64,000 bases of DNA from Cohnella faecalis. Lineage in GTDB: Bacteria > Bacillota > Bacilli > Paenibacillales > Paenibacillaceae. The position numbers and the translations under genes are program-made. Positions 32,563 through 42,800 of this stretch are shown here, piece by piece. Numbering within the stretch: position 1 is the first letter of the stretch; each line of letters starts with the position of its first letter. The notes below the pieces were generated by a model. It ran no database searches and was not told the origin of the DNA. It was given only the letters and a program-made list of their open reading frames with translations. Location: the NCBI RefSeq assembly GCF_003570905.1, contig NZ_QXJM01000040.1, positions 434,001 through 498,000 of the forward strand. Direction: 5' to 3'.

Positions 32563-34233
32563 TCAAACGTCCCGGCTAGTGACCCGAAGCACTTCCTGCA
32601 AGGTCGTAAGCCCGGCGGCCGCCTTCTGCAAACCGTCATGCAACAGAGACAGCAGTCCCTGCTTCACGGCATGCTCCCTGTAATCGGCGTCGGATCTTCT
32701 GTTTATGATCATGGATCTCAACGTATCGTCCAGCAGCAGAACTTCATGAATCGCAACCCTGCCCTTGTATCCCGTCTGAGAGCATTGCAGACAGCCGGTT
32801 CCCCTCTGCATTTCCTCAACCTTAATACCTTGCATTTCGAACCATTTCCGCTCTTCGAGCGAGGGCTTGTACTTCTCGGCGCAGCCTTTGCACACGCAGC
32901 GAACCAACCGCTGAGCTACTACGCAGTTAAGAGAGGATGACAACAAGAAAGGCTCGACTCCCATATCAAGCAAGCGAGTAATCGCATTAACGGAGTTGTT
33001 GGCGTGAAGCGTGCTAAGAACGAGGTGACCGGTCATGGCTGCTCTTACGGAAATTTCCGCCGTTTCCAGATCGCGCATCTCTCCGACCATTACAATGTCC
33101 GGATCCTGCCTGAGCATCGACCGCAAACCTTTGGCGAACGACAAACCCGGTCCGGGATTGACCTGAACCTGATTGATGCCTTGCAGCTGATATTCGACAG
33201 GGTCCTCGATTGTCAAGATGTTCACATCGTCCGAATTCAATTGCTGTATAGCGGAGTAAAGCGTTGTCGTCTTCCCGCTTCCGGTTGGCCCTGCAATGAC
33301 GACCATTCCGTAAGGACTATGAATTCCTTCTTCGAATCTGCTCAAATTCGATTCCGCGAATCCGAGATTGGACAGCTTGTTGTTTTTGTTCTTCGAGTCG
33401 AGAATCCGCATAACGATCTTCTCTCCGAACATAGTAGGAAGGGTCGAAATCCGAATGTCGATCTTACGCCTGTCGATAGTGAGCTCCAGCCGTCCGTCAT
33501 GAGGCAGCCGGCGTTCGGCAATGTCGAGCTGTGCCATAATTTTGACGCGGGCCGAAATAACCTTCTGCATATGAATAGGAAGCTTCTTCTCCGAACGAAG
33601 CACTCCGTCCACCCGATAGCGAATACGCAAGCCGTCTTCCTGAGGATCGAAGTGAATATCGCTCGCTCCTACTTGAACCGCTTGCTCGATAATTTGGTTA
33701 ACGGTCTTGATGACCGGTGAGTAGATGTCGTCTTGCAGCATGGAATTGGCATCGACGATTTCATTCTGCTCCAGCCGCTTGGCAATCTGATCGACCGACT
33801 CCTGAAAACCGTAAAATCGGGAGATCGACCGTTCAAGCTCCTCCTTGGAGGTGATAACAGGTACGATCTGCATGCCGGTAGTCATGCGCAATTCGTCGAT
33901 AGCGAAGTAGTCCAGCGGATTGTTCATCGCAACGACCAGCTTGTTGCCTTCTCTCGATACAGGCAGCACCTTTTGCCGTTCGGCCAGCTTCTGCGGAACG
34001 AGCGAGATAACCTGAGAATCGATAGGCAATTCGTGAACTTGAACGTATGGAATTCCGAGCTGATGCACGAGCACATCAATGACTTGTTGTTCGGTAACGT
34101 AATTTTTGGATATAAGCACGTCGCCAAGTCGTAACTTGGACTTCCCTTGTTCCTCTAGAGCGGATTGCAGCTGTTCCTCTGTGAGCAGTCCGGCTTCGAT
34201 CAGTAAATCCCCAAGTTTTTTTCGTGGCAGCAT
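32563..34233 (-). CDS. pilB: Type IV pilus assembly ATPase PilB
   Basis: 556-residue GspE/PilB ATPase that powers pilus extension. The N-terminal region has two MshEN-type repeats (KLGDLLIEAGLLTEEQLQ and RLGDVLISKNYVTEQQV), a fold that binds c-di-GMP in some homologues. The C-terminal motor has Walker A GPTGSGKTTT, an Asp box, Walker B DPDIVMVGEMRD, the His box LSTLHAN, and a C4 zinc motif (CVCKGC ... CLQC). The ATG at 34233 has GGAGG 7 nt upstream; the upstream in-frame extension is non-coding. No PilT retraction ATPase is encoded nearby. Confidence 0.94.
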   Translation of the reverse strand: MLPRKKLGDLLIEAGLLTEEQLQSALEEQGKSKLRLGDVLISKNYVTEQQVIDVLVHQLGIPYVQVHELPIDSQVISLVPQKLAERQKVLPVSREGNKLVVAMNNPLDYFAIDELRMTTGMQIVPVITSKEELERSISRFYGFQESVDQIAKRLEQNEIVDANSMLQDDIYSPVIKTVNQIIEQAVQVGASDIHFDPQEDGLRIRYRVDGVLRSEKKLPIHMQKVISARVKIMAQLDIAERRLPHDGRLELTIDRRKIDIRISTLPTMFGEKIVMRILDSKNKNNKLSNLGFAESNLSRFEEGIHSPYGMVVIAGPTGSGKTTTLYSAIQQLNSDDVNILTIEDPVEYQLQGINQVQVNPGPGLSFAKGLRSMLRQDPDIVMVGEMRDLETAEISVRAAMTGHLVLSTLHANNSVNAITRLLDMGVEPFLLSSSLNCVVAQRLVRCVCKGCAEKYKPSLEERKWFEMQGIKVEEMQRGTGCLQCSQTGYKGRVAIHEVLLLDDTLRSMIINRRSDADYREHAVKQGLLSLLHDGLQKAAAGLTTLQEVLRVTSRDV

Positions 34234-34292
34234 CGGCGTACCTCCGGTATGGTGCTTAGTGGGTAGTGGAATAATTGTACAATCCAAACACA

Positions 34293-34331
34293 TAAAAAGG
34301 GAAGCCCCGACTTCATCGTCCGGGCTTCCCC
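34293..34331 (-). terminator. Terminator after the GH119/GH57-type amylase gene
   Basis: Minus-strand stem GGGAAGCCC / GGGGCTTCCC with a 13-nt loop and then TTTTTAT. It separates the amylase unit from pilB. Confidence 0.88.
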
Positions 34332-34404
34332 TTCATCAGGCCACTGCACTCGGTGAGATACTGCCGTTCACCGGTTGGTCGCAATCGGGTTTAAGTCTCG
34401 AAGA

Positions 34405-37400
34405 TTACTTGTCTTTCCATTTCTGAACCGTTTGGCTTAAGGTTTGCGTGCTGCCCGTCATTGTATAAGAACGGTTAGCCGTGTCCGAGCCATTCGAGTT
34501 CGCTTCAGCCGATGCCCACGTGCCTCTAGTAAATTTGAATTGAATTGCAGTGCCGGACGTCACGTTGAGCACGATGGAATATGTGCCGTCGCTATTCCGC
34601 GTCATTTTGTAGCTGCTACCCGCCGGATCCCAGTTGTTAAACGAACCGGTGATGTACACCGAATCGCTCGACGTCGTAGTGGACGGTACGGAAAGCTGGA
34701 TCGTCAGACCTTGGGTTTGCGGATTTACGGTCGGCTCTCCAGCCTTGATCGTTCCATTGTCGTACGTCCATACTCCTTGCTGGAACGTGTAGTTCTTGCC
34801 GCCATTATTGTCCCACGTGCCGCTGCCGTTGTTGAACACAGCCTGCATGCTCGTAGCGGTGCCCAGATCCACCGTGATGGCGCTGTAGCCTGGGTAGTCA
34901 GTCGACGATTGCATCGCTTTTCCAGGTGCCGTCGTCCACGTTCCGCCTGCCGGCATGTAGTGGAAGTACGGCGTGCTGTAACCGCGCTTGTAGTAGATCG
35001 TAGCCGTGTTCGATGTTGGAACTGCGCTCGTCGTTACTGGAAGCACGCTGCTCGCATCCGATTTGTTGCCTGCAGCGTCGTAAGCTTTCACCGTGTACGT
35101 ATACGCAGTTTCAGCCGTCAGGCCGCTGTCCGTGTAAGACGTCTGAGCCGAAGTGCCGACTTTCGTATCGTTGCGATAAATCTCGTAGCCGGTTACGCCC
35201 ACGTTGTCCGTCGAAGCGTTCCAAGCCAGTGTGACGGAATTGTGCGTCTTCGCGGTCGATTGTACACCGGCCGGTACAGATGGCGCGATGTTGTCGATAA
35301 TTACGCCAACCGGCGTTCCCGCCTTAATGGTTCCATTCTCGAACGTCCACACTCCTTGTTGGAACGTGTAGTCCTTGCCGCCATTGTTATCCCACGTGCC
35401 GCTGCCGTTGTTGAAGTCGGCTTTCAGGCTCGTTGCCGTGCCGATGTCAACTGTGATCTCGCTATAGCCCGGGTATTGTGTAGAAGCTGTCATCGCTTTA
35501 CCAGGTGCCGTCGTCCAAGCTCCGCCAGTTGGCATGTAGTGGAAGTACGGCGTGCTGTACCCGCGTTTGTAGTAGATCGTAGCCGTGTTCGATGCCGGAA
35601 TTGAGCTCGTCGTTACTGGAAGCACGCTGCTCGCATCGGATTTGTTGCCTGCAGCGTCATAAGCTTTGACCGTGTACGTATACGCGGTTTCAGCCGATAG
35701 ACCGCTGTCCGTGTAGGACGTCTGAGCCGTAGTGCCGACTTTCGTACCGTTGCGATAAATCTCGTAGCCGGTTACGCCCACGTTGTCCGACGAGGCGTTC
35801 CAAGCCAGCGTGACGGAATTGTGCGTCTTCGCGGTCGATTGTACGCCAGCCGGTACGGATGGTGCGATGGTGTCGACAATTACGCCAACAGGAGCTCCCG
35901 GCTTAATGACTCCGCTCTCGAACGTCCAAGTGCCTTGCTCGAACGTGTAGTCCTTGCCGCCATTGTTGTCCCACGTGCCGCTGCCGTTGTTGAAGTCGGC
36001 TTTCAGGCTCGTTGCCGTACCGATGTCGACTGTGATCTCGTTATAGCCCGGGTATTGAGTCGAAGCGGTCATCGCTTTGCCCGGTGCCGTCGTCCAAGCT
36101 CCGCCAGTTGGCATGTAGTGGATGTATGGCGTGCTGTAGCCGCGCTTGTAGTAGATCGTTGCCGTGTTCGATGCCGGAACTGCGTTCGTCGTTACTGGAA
36201 GCACGCTGCTCGCATCGGATTTATTTCCTGCAGCGTCATAAGCTTTGACCGTGTACGTATACGCGGTTTCAGCTGATAGACCGCTGTCCGTGTAGGACGT
36301 CTGAGCCGAAGTGCCGACTTTCGTACCGTTGCGATAAATCTCGTAGCCGGTTACGCCCACGTTGTCCGACGAGGCGTTCCAAGCCAGCGTGACGGAATTG
36401 TGCGTCTTCGCGGTCGATTGTACGCCGGCCGGTACGGAAGGCGCGATGGTGTCGACAATTACGACCGGTGAACCTTCGGTGATTTTACCGTTGTCGTATG
36501 TCCATACTCCTTGCTGGAATGTGTAGTTCTTGCCGCCGTTATTATCCCAAGTATTGAGGCCGTTGTTGAACACGGCTTCGGCGCCGCTCGCCGTTCCAAC
36601 GTTAATGGTTATCTTATTGTAGCCTTCAGCTTCCGATTGCGGCATAACGACGCCAGGAGAGACTGTCCACGTCCCGCCGATCGGACGATAGTGGATATAA
36701 GGCGTCGGATAACCGCGCTTGTAGAAAATCGTGACGATGTTGCCTTTTTCGGTTTTGACCGTGATCGCCACGCTGAGTGCAGACGGATTTCCTGCCGCGT
36801 CGAACGCTTTTACGCTGTAGGAGTATTCCGTTTCAGGGCTCAAGTCGACATCCGTATAAACAGTTTGGTTCGTGCTGCCGACTTTGACGCCATTACGGTA
36901 TACGTCGTATTTCTCTACGCCGTAGTTGTCCGTAGCTGCCGTCCAGCTCAACTTAACAGTAGATGCCGATTTTTCGACCGCCGTCAGGCCAGTCGGAGCG
37001 TCAGGAGCGATCGTATCCGGCTCCTTCGTTAGTACCGGCAGCGCCGAGCTGGCTGGCGATACGTTGTTCGCCGCGTCTTTTGCTTTGACCGTATAAGAAT
37101 ACGAAGTGGTAGCCGTCAGACCCGTATCGGTATAAGACGTCGTCGGAGTGGAGCCGATCTTTACTCCGCCGCGGTACACATCGTAAGCAGTTACGCCGAC
37201 GTTATCCGTCGATGCCGACCAGGTCAAGCTTACGGAACGATCCGTCGTGTTAGCTGCTACGACGTTCGAAGGAGCAGTAGGAGCTTCATTGTCGATAACC
37301 AGGAACGGATAAGTTCCTTGGATCGAGCCGTTGACATCCTCTACAATTTTGCCGCTTGCATCCTTCTTGTACTTACCTGCGCCAACGTAAACCGATTGAA

Positions 37401-39705
37401 TATCCGATTTGGTTACGTTACCTGCGTTGTCAACCGCTTCGATGTAGTAATCGACCAGTTGATCGCGGTAAGCGTTCAAATAGGTGTAGTACAAGTCGCC
37501 GATTTCTTGAGCAGGAACGACTTGGAACATTTTCGTGCTGCTAGGCTGCCAAGCTACGCCATTGATGTCTTTTTTCAGATCGCGTTTGTTCATCGGATAT
37601 TCGACCCAGGAGCTGACTTTGCTAGGATCGATATTCGCGATGCCTTGCGCCTTCATTGCTGCAGGATCGTAGACGCGGAACGTGTTGTCTTTGGCGTCTG
37701 CCGATTTTGCGGTATGCGTTCTAACCTTCAGCTTGATGTCGCTCAGACCGTTGACATCGTAGCCATACGTGTAGATACCGAACGTGTTGTCGTAGTATTG
37801 AAGAGTCCAGCCTTCGGCTTTGCTGACGTTTGAGCTGCCCGGGTTGTAAGGGTAGCGCTGAGGCCACCAAACGGAAGGACCGGTTTTGTCTTTCGCCAGT
37901 TTTTGAGATACATACGGTTTCGTGAAATACAAGGAATTGTTGAACGAAAGCGTCGGTTTTACGCCGTCGTCTATGTTCTCATCGTAGTAACCGAAACCGG
38001 AATCCATAGCCGGAAGCAAGAAGTACCATCCGAGCTCGGCCGGGTTGGCTCCGCCTTTGTAATCGTTGTTTGGATCGCCTTTGACCGGGTAAGAAAGCAT
38101 CCACGGATTCAATTGGTTGCCGGAATACGTTACTTTCTTGTCCGCGGTTGACGTAGGCGACCAGTAGTTCGGATGATCGTCCAGCCAGATTTGCTCGGCT
38201 GTCTTCGCGTAGTTCTCCGCTGCCTGCAAGAGGGCGAAGTTTCTTTCCAAGTAGTGGTATCCGTATTCGAAGGATACCGTCATGCCGTCGTCGACGCCAT
38301 TCAAGTTCTTCTTCGGCGCCAAGTTCAGCCCAGTTGCCTGGTTGAAGGCTGCGAATTGGCCTTTCCAAATGCCGAACGGCAAGTGCCAGTGATACCAGGT
38401 AGGGTCGGAAGAAGAATCGCGCGTATCGATCCAGGAGCCGTCCTGCACGTGAACGACATCGTTCGCAGCCGGCTTATTGTTGATCAAATACTCGCTGATC
38501 CCTTCGCCCTTCACTCCGGAATCGGAATAAGTTACGTTAGCCGCATTCCGCCACGTATCTTCCGAGCCGGCGCGGCCGGAGGAATTGTCTCCGTCATGCG
38601 CAATAACGAAAAACTGCTTCTGCGCAACCAGACCTTCGAACGGCTTGAGCGCCGTCGCTCTGACCGAGCCTTCGTAGCCCTCTTCCCACGATTCCGCTTG
38701 CGCCACAGGAATGCCGACTACTTTGCTCTCACTGCCCGTAGCAGGATCTACGTAACGAACCCAGTGCGGGGTGGAGGCAAATGGAAATTTGTTATAAACA
38801 ACTTGTTGCTCGTTGAACATCGGTTGGGCAAGCCATGAACCCACCGAGCTCGTATTTTGCAAATCAGCGCGATTCGGAGGAGATACCATCGTATCCTTGC
38901 CCGGATCGTTCAACAGAGGATAATCCGTCAGCGTACGGGAGAAATGGTTGTTCCCGATAACCGACCACTCGATGCCGAGCTTGGAAAGAACCGGAATAAT
39001 TCTTTCGGAGAAGCCAAGCTCCGTAGGGAAGAACCCTTTGGATGGCGTGAAAGCATCTCCCAGGAAGTAAGGCTGTGCCAGCGTAACATTGTGGTAGATC
39101 AAATCTTTCAATAAATAGTCGTTGCCCGTCAAAGGACCCATGGAATGGTGTCCGCTAAAATGAATCGTGTCCAGCGTGCGGTTCCCGCCTGGAGTAAACA
39201 GCGTGCTGTATGCGTTTCTCCAAGGCTGCCACCAGTTGGGGTTGTTGTAACCGGATACATTGTTGGTCGTCATGAAGCTGTTAACGTTGTTGATGACCGC
39301 AGCCGACATGGTGACTTGCACCTGCGCGGAAGGGTTCGATTGGCGCAAAGATTGCGCGACTTGCCAAGGCCAGTACAAATAAGCGCCGGATTTGGCATGA
39401 TGCGTATAATAGGAAACCAAATCGTCATGCGGCAACGCAGTGCCGTTGCTCGGGTTAAAAAACGTATAGCCGGCAGGAGGATTCTTCTTCAACTCGATGA
39501 CTTGACCGTCGTACGTGTAGCGGATAGGCGAACCTACCGAAGCGGAACCATACGACGAAGTATCGTAATAAGCCCAGAAGTTAGGCATGTGGTTATGATA
39601 GACATGGGATGCCGAAATTTCGGCGAATGCGCTTGTTGTGCCAGCCTGCATCGAGATGATCAAGGCGATCAACAAGACGGACCATTTGTGTCTGAGAAAT
39701 TTCAG
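34405..39705 (-). CDS. Giant secreted GH119/GH57-type alpha-amylase with FN3, CBM25 and CBM20 modules
   Basis: 1766 residues. The best start is CTG at 39705 with AGGAGG 8 nt upstream; it completes a signal peptide (KFLRHKWSVLLIALIISMQA...SAFA) that later starts would cut. The catalytic domain (about 30-800) has an HNHMP motif, Glu229 in GFFPTE and Asp371 in AHDGD. These fall within two residues of the Glu231/Asp373 pair I recall predicted for IgtZ, founder of GH119 (a GH57 relative). Then FN3-FN3-CBM25-FN3-CBM25-FN3-CBM25-FN3-CBM25 (about 800-1650) and a CBM20-like starch-binding domain (about 1668-1766). Probably co-transcribed after the tandem GH13 amylase. GH57 is the alternative family. 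Confidence 0.85.
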   Translation of the reverse strand: MKFLRHKWSVLLIALIISMQAGTTSAFAEISASHVYHNHMPNFWAYYDTSSYGSASVGSPIRYTYDGQVIELKKNPPAGYTFFNPSNGTALPHDDLVSYYTHHAKSGAYLYWPWQVAQSLRQSNPSAQVQVTMSAAVINNVNSFMTTNNVSGYNNPNWWQPWRNAYSTLFTPGGNRTLDTIHFSGHHSMGPLTGNDYLLKDLIYHNVTLAQPYFLGDAFTPSKGFFPTELGFSERIIPVLSKLGIEWSVIGNNHFSRTLTDYPLLNDPGKDTMVSPPNRADLQNTSSVGSWLAQPMFNEQQVVYNKFPFASTPHWVRYVDPATGSESKVVGIPVAQAESWEEGYEGSVRATALKPFEGLVAQKQFFVIAHDGDNSSGRAGSEDTWRNAANVTYSDSGVKGEGISEYLINNKPAANDVVHVQDGSWIDTRDSSSDPTWYHWHLPFGIWKGQFAAFNQATGLNLAPKKNLNGVDDGMTVSFEYGYHYLERNFALLQAAENYAKTAEQIWLDDHPNYWSPTSTADKKVTYSGNQLNPWMLSYPVKGDPNNDYKGGANPAELGWYFLLPAMDSGFGYYDENIDDGVKPTLSFNNSLYFTKPYVSQKLAKDKTGPSVWWPQRYPYNPGSSNVSKAEGWTLQYYDNTFGIYTYGYDVNGLSDIKLKVRTHTAKSADAKDNTFRVYDPAAMKAQGIANIDPSKVSSWVEYPMNKRDLKKDINGVAWQPSSTKMFQVVPAQEIGDLYYTYLNAYRDQLVDYYIEAVDNAGNVTKSDIQSVYVGAGKYKKDASGKIVEDVNGSIQGTYPFLVIDNEAPTAPSNVVAANTTDRSVSLTWSASTDNVGVTAYDVYRGGVKIGSTPTTSYTDTGLTATTSYSYTVKAKDAANNVSPASSALPVLTKEPDTIAPDAPTGLTAVEKSASTVKLSWTAATDNYGVEKYDVYRNGVKVGSTNQTVYTDVDLSPETEYSYSVKAFDAAGNPSALSVAITVKTEKGNIVTIFYKRGYPTPYIHYRPIGGTWTVSPGVVMPQSEAEGYNKITINVGTASGAEAVFNNGLNTWDNNGGKNYTFQQGVWTYDNGKITEGSPVVIVDTIAPSVPAGVQSTAKTHNSVTLAWNASSDNVGVTGYEIYRNGTKVGTSAQTSYTDSGLSAETAYTYTVKAYDAAGNKSDASSVLPVTTNAVPASNTATIYYKRGYSTPYIHYMPTGGAWTTAPGKAMTASTQYPGYNEITVDIGTATSLKADFNNGSGTWDNNGGKDYTFEQGTWTFESGVIKPGAPVGVIVDTIAPSVPAGVQSTAKTHNSVTLAWNASSDNVGVTGYEIYRNGTKVGTTAQTSYTDSGLSAETAYTYTVKAYDAAGNKSDASSVLPVTTSSIPASNTATIYYKRGYSTPYFHYMPTGGAWTTAPGKAMTASTQYPGYSEITVDIGTATSLKADFNNGSGTWDNNGGKDYTFQQGVWTFENGTIKAGTPVGVIIDNIAPSVPAGVQSTAKTHNSVTLAWNASTDNVGVTGYEIYRNDTKVGTSAQTSYTDSGLTAETAYTYTVKAYDAAGNKSDASSVLPVTTSAVPTSNTATIYYKRGYSTPYFHYMPAGGTWTTAPGKAMQSSTDYPGYSAITVDLGTATSMQAVFNNGSGTWDNNGGKNYTFQQGVWTYDNGTIKAGEPTVNPQTQGLTIQLSVPSTTTSSDSVYITGSFNNWDPAGSSYKMTRNSDGTYSIVLNVTSGTAIQFKFTRGTWASAEANSNGSDTANRSYTMTGSTQTLSQTVQKWKDK
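34740..36460. repeat. 579-bp FN3-CBM25 tandem repeat inside the GH119 gene
   Basis: Three units of 193 codons recur with exact 579-bp spacing; for example the segment ACGGAATTGTGCGTCTTCGC recurs near 35236, 35815 and 36394. Units are highly similar but carry scattered differences, and the flanking CBM25 copies are more diverged. The same module family occurs in the neighbouring gene. Confidence 0.85.
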
Positions 39706-39742
39706 AGAAGCCGCCTCCTAATAAAGATATGGTGAGGGGAAT

Positions 39743-39782
39743 AATGCTGCCACATCCGTATTTGAACGGGCATGGCAGCATT
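39743..39782 (-). other. Stem-loop between the two amylase genes
   Basis: Perfect 10-bp stem AATGCTGCCA/TGGCAGCATT with a 20-nt loop, in the 100-bp gap between the tandem GH13 gene and the GH119 gene. No T-run follows on the minus strand, so I read it as an intercistronic RNA structure rather than a terminator. Confidence 0.6.
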
Positions 39783-39805
39783 GTTCCTTCCTCTTGGATC
39801 AAAAA

Positions 39806-42800
39806 TTACTTGGTGAAGATTTTGACTTCTTTTGGAGCGAGAGTTACCGTGATGCTTCCGTTGTTAACGGATGCGGAGTCGGAGCCCATACGATTGTAAG
39901 CTTGGCCCATATTGCTCACATTAGAAATCGTACGAGTCTGGCTCGACCAGGAGTTGTTGATAACGACGAGTGCTTCGTCCCCGTCCTTGGAACGTTGGAA
40001 AGCATAGATGTCGTTGTCTACCCATTTCTCAGTTTGAGTTCCGTTCTGCAGAGCAGGGTGAGCTTTGCGAATAGTATTCACTTGGGCAATGTACTTGTAC
40101 AGCTCATGGTTAGCGTTCAGAACCATATCTTCGCGGTTGCTTGGATCGTCTCCGCCGGAGTAGCCCAGCTCGGTTCCTTGGTAGACGATTGGAATTCCGC
40201 GGGACGTCAGGACGAAGCCCAATGCCGCTTTCAATTGCTTCCATTTGTCCCCGCTCGTCGCTACGTTCAGGAACCGTTTCGTATCGTGGTTGTCAATGAA
40301 CACCCCGTTGAATCGGGTGTCGCGATACTTGTTGTCCGAATTGTAGCGATCCTTGATCAGGTTCATGGAGCCGTCTTTTGCGAATACGTCCGTAATGGTG
40401 TAGTACATTGGGAAGTCAAGTACTGCATCCAGATAGTTGGAGTAATCGCCTACTACTGCCGGATCTCCGTGGAAGATCTCGCCGATAGTGAACGTATTTG
40501 CGGCGTTGTCGAAGCTTTTCAGGTACCATTTTGGAACGTGCTTCGCCGTATCGACGCGCAAGCCGTCGACTTTCGACTGAGCGATCAGCCATTTGATCCA
40601 ATCGTTCAGCGCGTTCGCGACCGCAGGGTTTTCCTGGTTCAAGTCATCCAGGCCGGCGACTTCGCCATTCTCGATTCGGTACGTGTTGTTCGTGTTGTAG
40701 TCGTTGTTCGAAATATCGCCGATATGGTGATACCAGTCATAGTTGTTGAACGGAGCTGCCGCGCCGCCGGTTCCGAAATCGCCCGTATGGTTGACGACGA
40801 CGTCGAGCATAACGGCGATTCCTTTTTGGTGAGCGGTATTGACCAATTCCTTGAACTTGTCCATCGTGCCCAAGTGCCCATCTACGGAGTAGAAGTCATA
40901 GGTGTGGTAGCCGTGATAAGCATAGGCACCTTTTTGCATCGTAACAGGAGTGATCCAGATGGCGGTGAAGCCCATGTTCTTGATGTAATCCAAGTTGTTG
41001 ATGATACCTTGGAAATCCCCACCGTGCCACTTGGTCGGATTGCTCTTGTCCGAATTGAACCCGCCGTAGTTGTCGTTGCTCGTATCTCCGTTGACGAAGC
41101 GGTCGGTCATCATGAAGTAGATGCTTTGCTTGCTCCAATCGACCGGATCGGTGATCGGAGTGTCGTCACCGCCGCCGCCATTATTGCCGGGAACGCCGGA
41201 TTTGATCGTACCGGACTCGAACGTCCACGTTCCTTGCTGGAAGGTGTAGTTCTGGCCGCTGTTGTTGTCCCAAGTATTCAGACCGTTGTTGAAGACGGCT
41301 TGCATGCCCGTAGCCGTACCCAGATCGATAGTAATGACGCTGTAGCCCGAATGGTCAGGGGAATTCGTCATCGCCTTGCCCGGAGACGTCGTCCAAGTAC
41401 CGCCGGTTGGCGCGTAATGGATGTACGGCGTGCTGTAGCCGCGTTTGTAGTAAATCGTTGCCGTGTTCGTCGTCGGTTGCGCGTTGGTCGTTACTTTCAG
41501 CTCTGCGCTGGCATCGGACTTATTGCCCGCTGCGTCGTAAGCTTTGACCGTATACGTGTATTCGGTGGACGCCGCCAGACCGCTGTCTGCGTACGTCGTT
41601 CCCGCCGACGTTCCCACTTTGCTGTTGTTGCGGTAAATCTCGTAGCCGGTTACTGAGACGTTATCCGTCGATGCGCTCCAAGAGAGGTTGACGGAATTGT
41701 GCGTCTTGGCAGTCGACTGTACGCCCGCTGGAATGGATGGCGCTATCGTGTCGATGATTACGCCGCCGGTAGGCGTGCCGGCCTTGATCGTTCCGTTCTC
41801 GAACGTCCACACTCCTTGTTGGAACGTGTAGTCCTTGCCTCCATTGTTATCCCATGTGCCGCTGCCGTTGTTGAAGTCGGCCTTCAGGCTCGTAGCTGTG
41901 CCGATATCGACTGTGATCTCGCTGTAGCCCGGGTATTGAGTCGAAGCCGTCATCGCTTTGCCCGGTGCAGTCGTCCACGCTCCGCCGGTTGGCGTGTAGT
42001 GGAAGTATGGCGTGCTGTAGCCGCGTTTGTAGTAAATCGTTGCCGTGTTCGTCGTCGGTTGCGCGTTGGTCGTTACTTTCAGCTCTGCGCTGGCATCGGA
42101 CTTATTGCCCGCTGCGTCGTAAGCTTTGACCGTATACGTGTATTCGGTGGACGCCGCCAGACCGCTGTCTGCGTACGTCGTTCCCGCCGACGTTCCCACT
42201 TTGCTGTTGTTGCGGTAAATCTCGTAGCCGGTTACTGAGACGTTATCCGTCGATGCGCTCCAAGAGAGGTTGACGGAATTGTGCGTCTTGGCAGTCGACT
42301 GTACGCCCGCTGGAATGGATGGCGCTATCGTGTCGATGATTACGCCGCCGGTAGGCGTGCCGGCCTTGATCGTTCCGTTCTCGAACGTCCACACTCCTTG
42401 TTGGAACGTGTAGTCCTTGCCTCCATTGTTATCCCATGTGCCGCTGCCGTTGTTGAAGTCGGCCTTCAGGCTCGTAGCTGTGCCGATATCGACTGTGATC
42501 TCGCTGTAGCCCGGGTATTGAGTCGAAGCCGTCATCGCTTTGCCCGGTGCAGTCGTCCACGCTCCGCCGGTTGGCGTGTAGTGGAAGTATGGCGTGCTGT
42601 AGCCGCGTTTGTAGTAAATCGTTGCCGTGTTCGTCGTCGGTTGCGCGTTGGTCGTTACTTTCAGCTCTGCGCTGGCATCGGACTTATTGCCCGCTGCGTC
42701 GTAAGCTTTGACCGTATACGTGTATTCGGTGGACGCCGCCAGACCGCTGTCTGCGTACGTCGTTCCCGCCGACGTTCCCACTTTGCTGTTGTTGCGGTAA

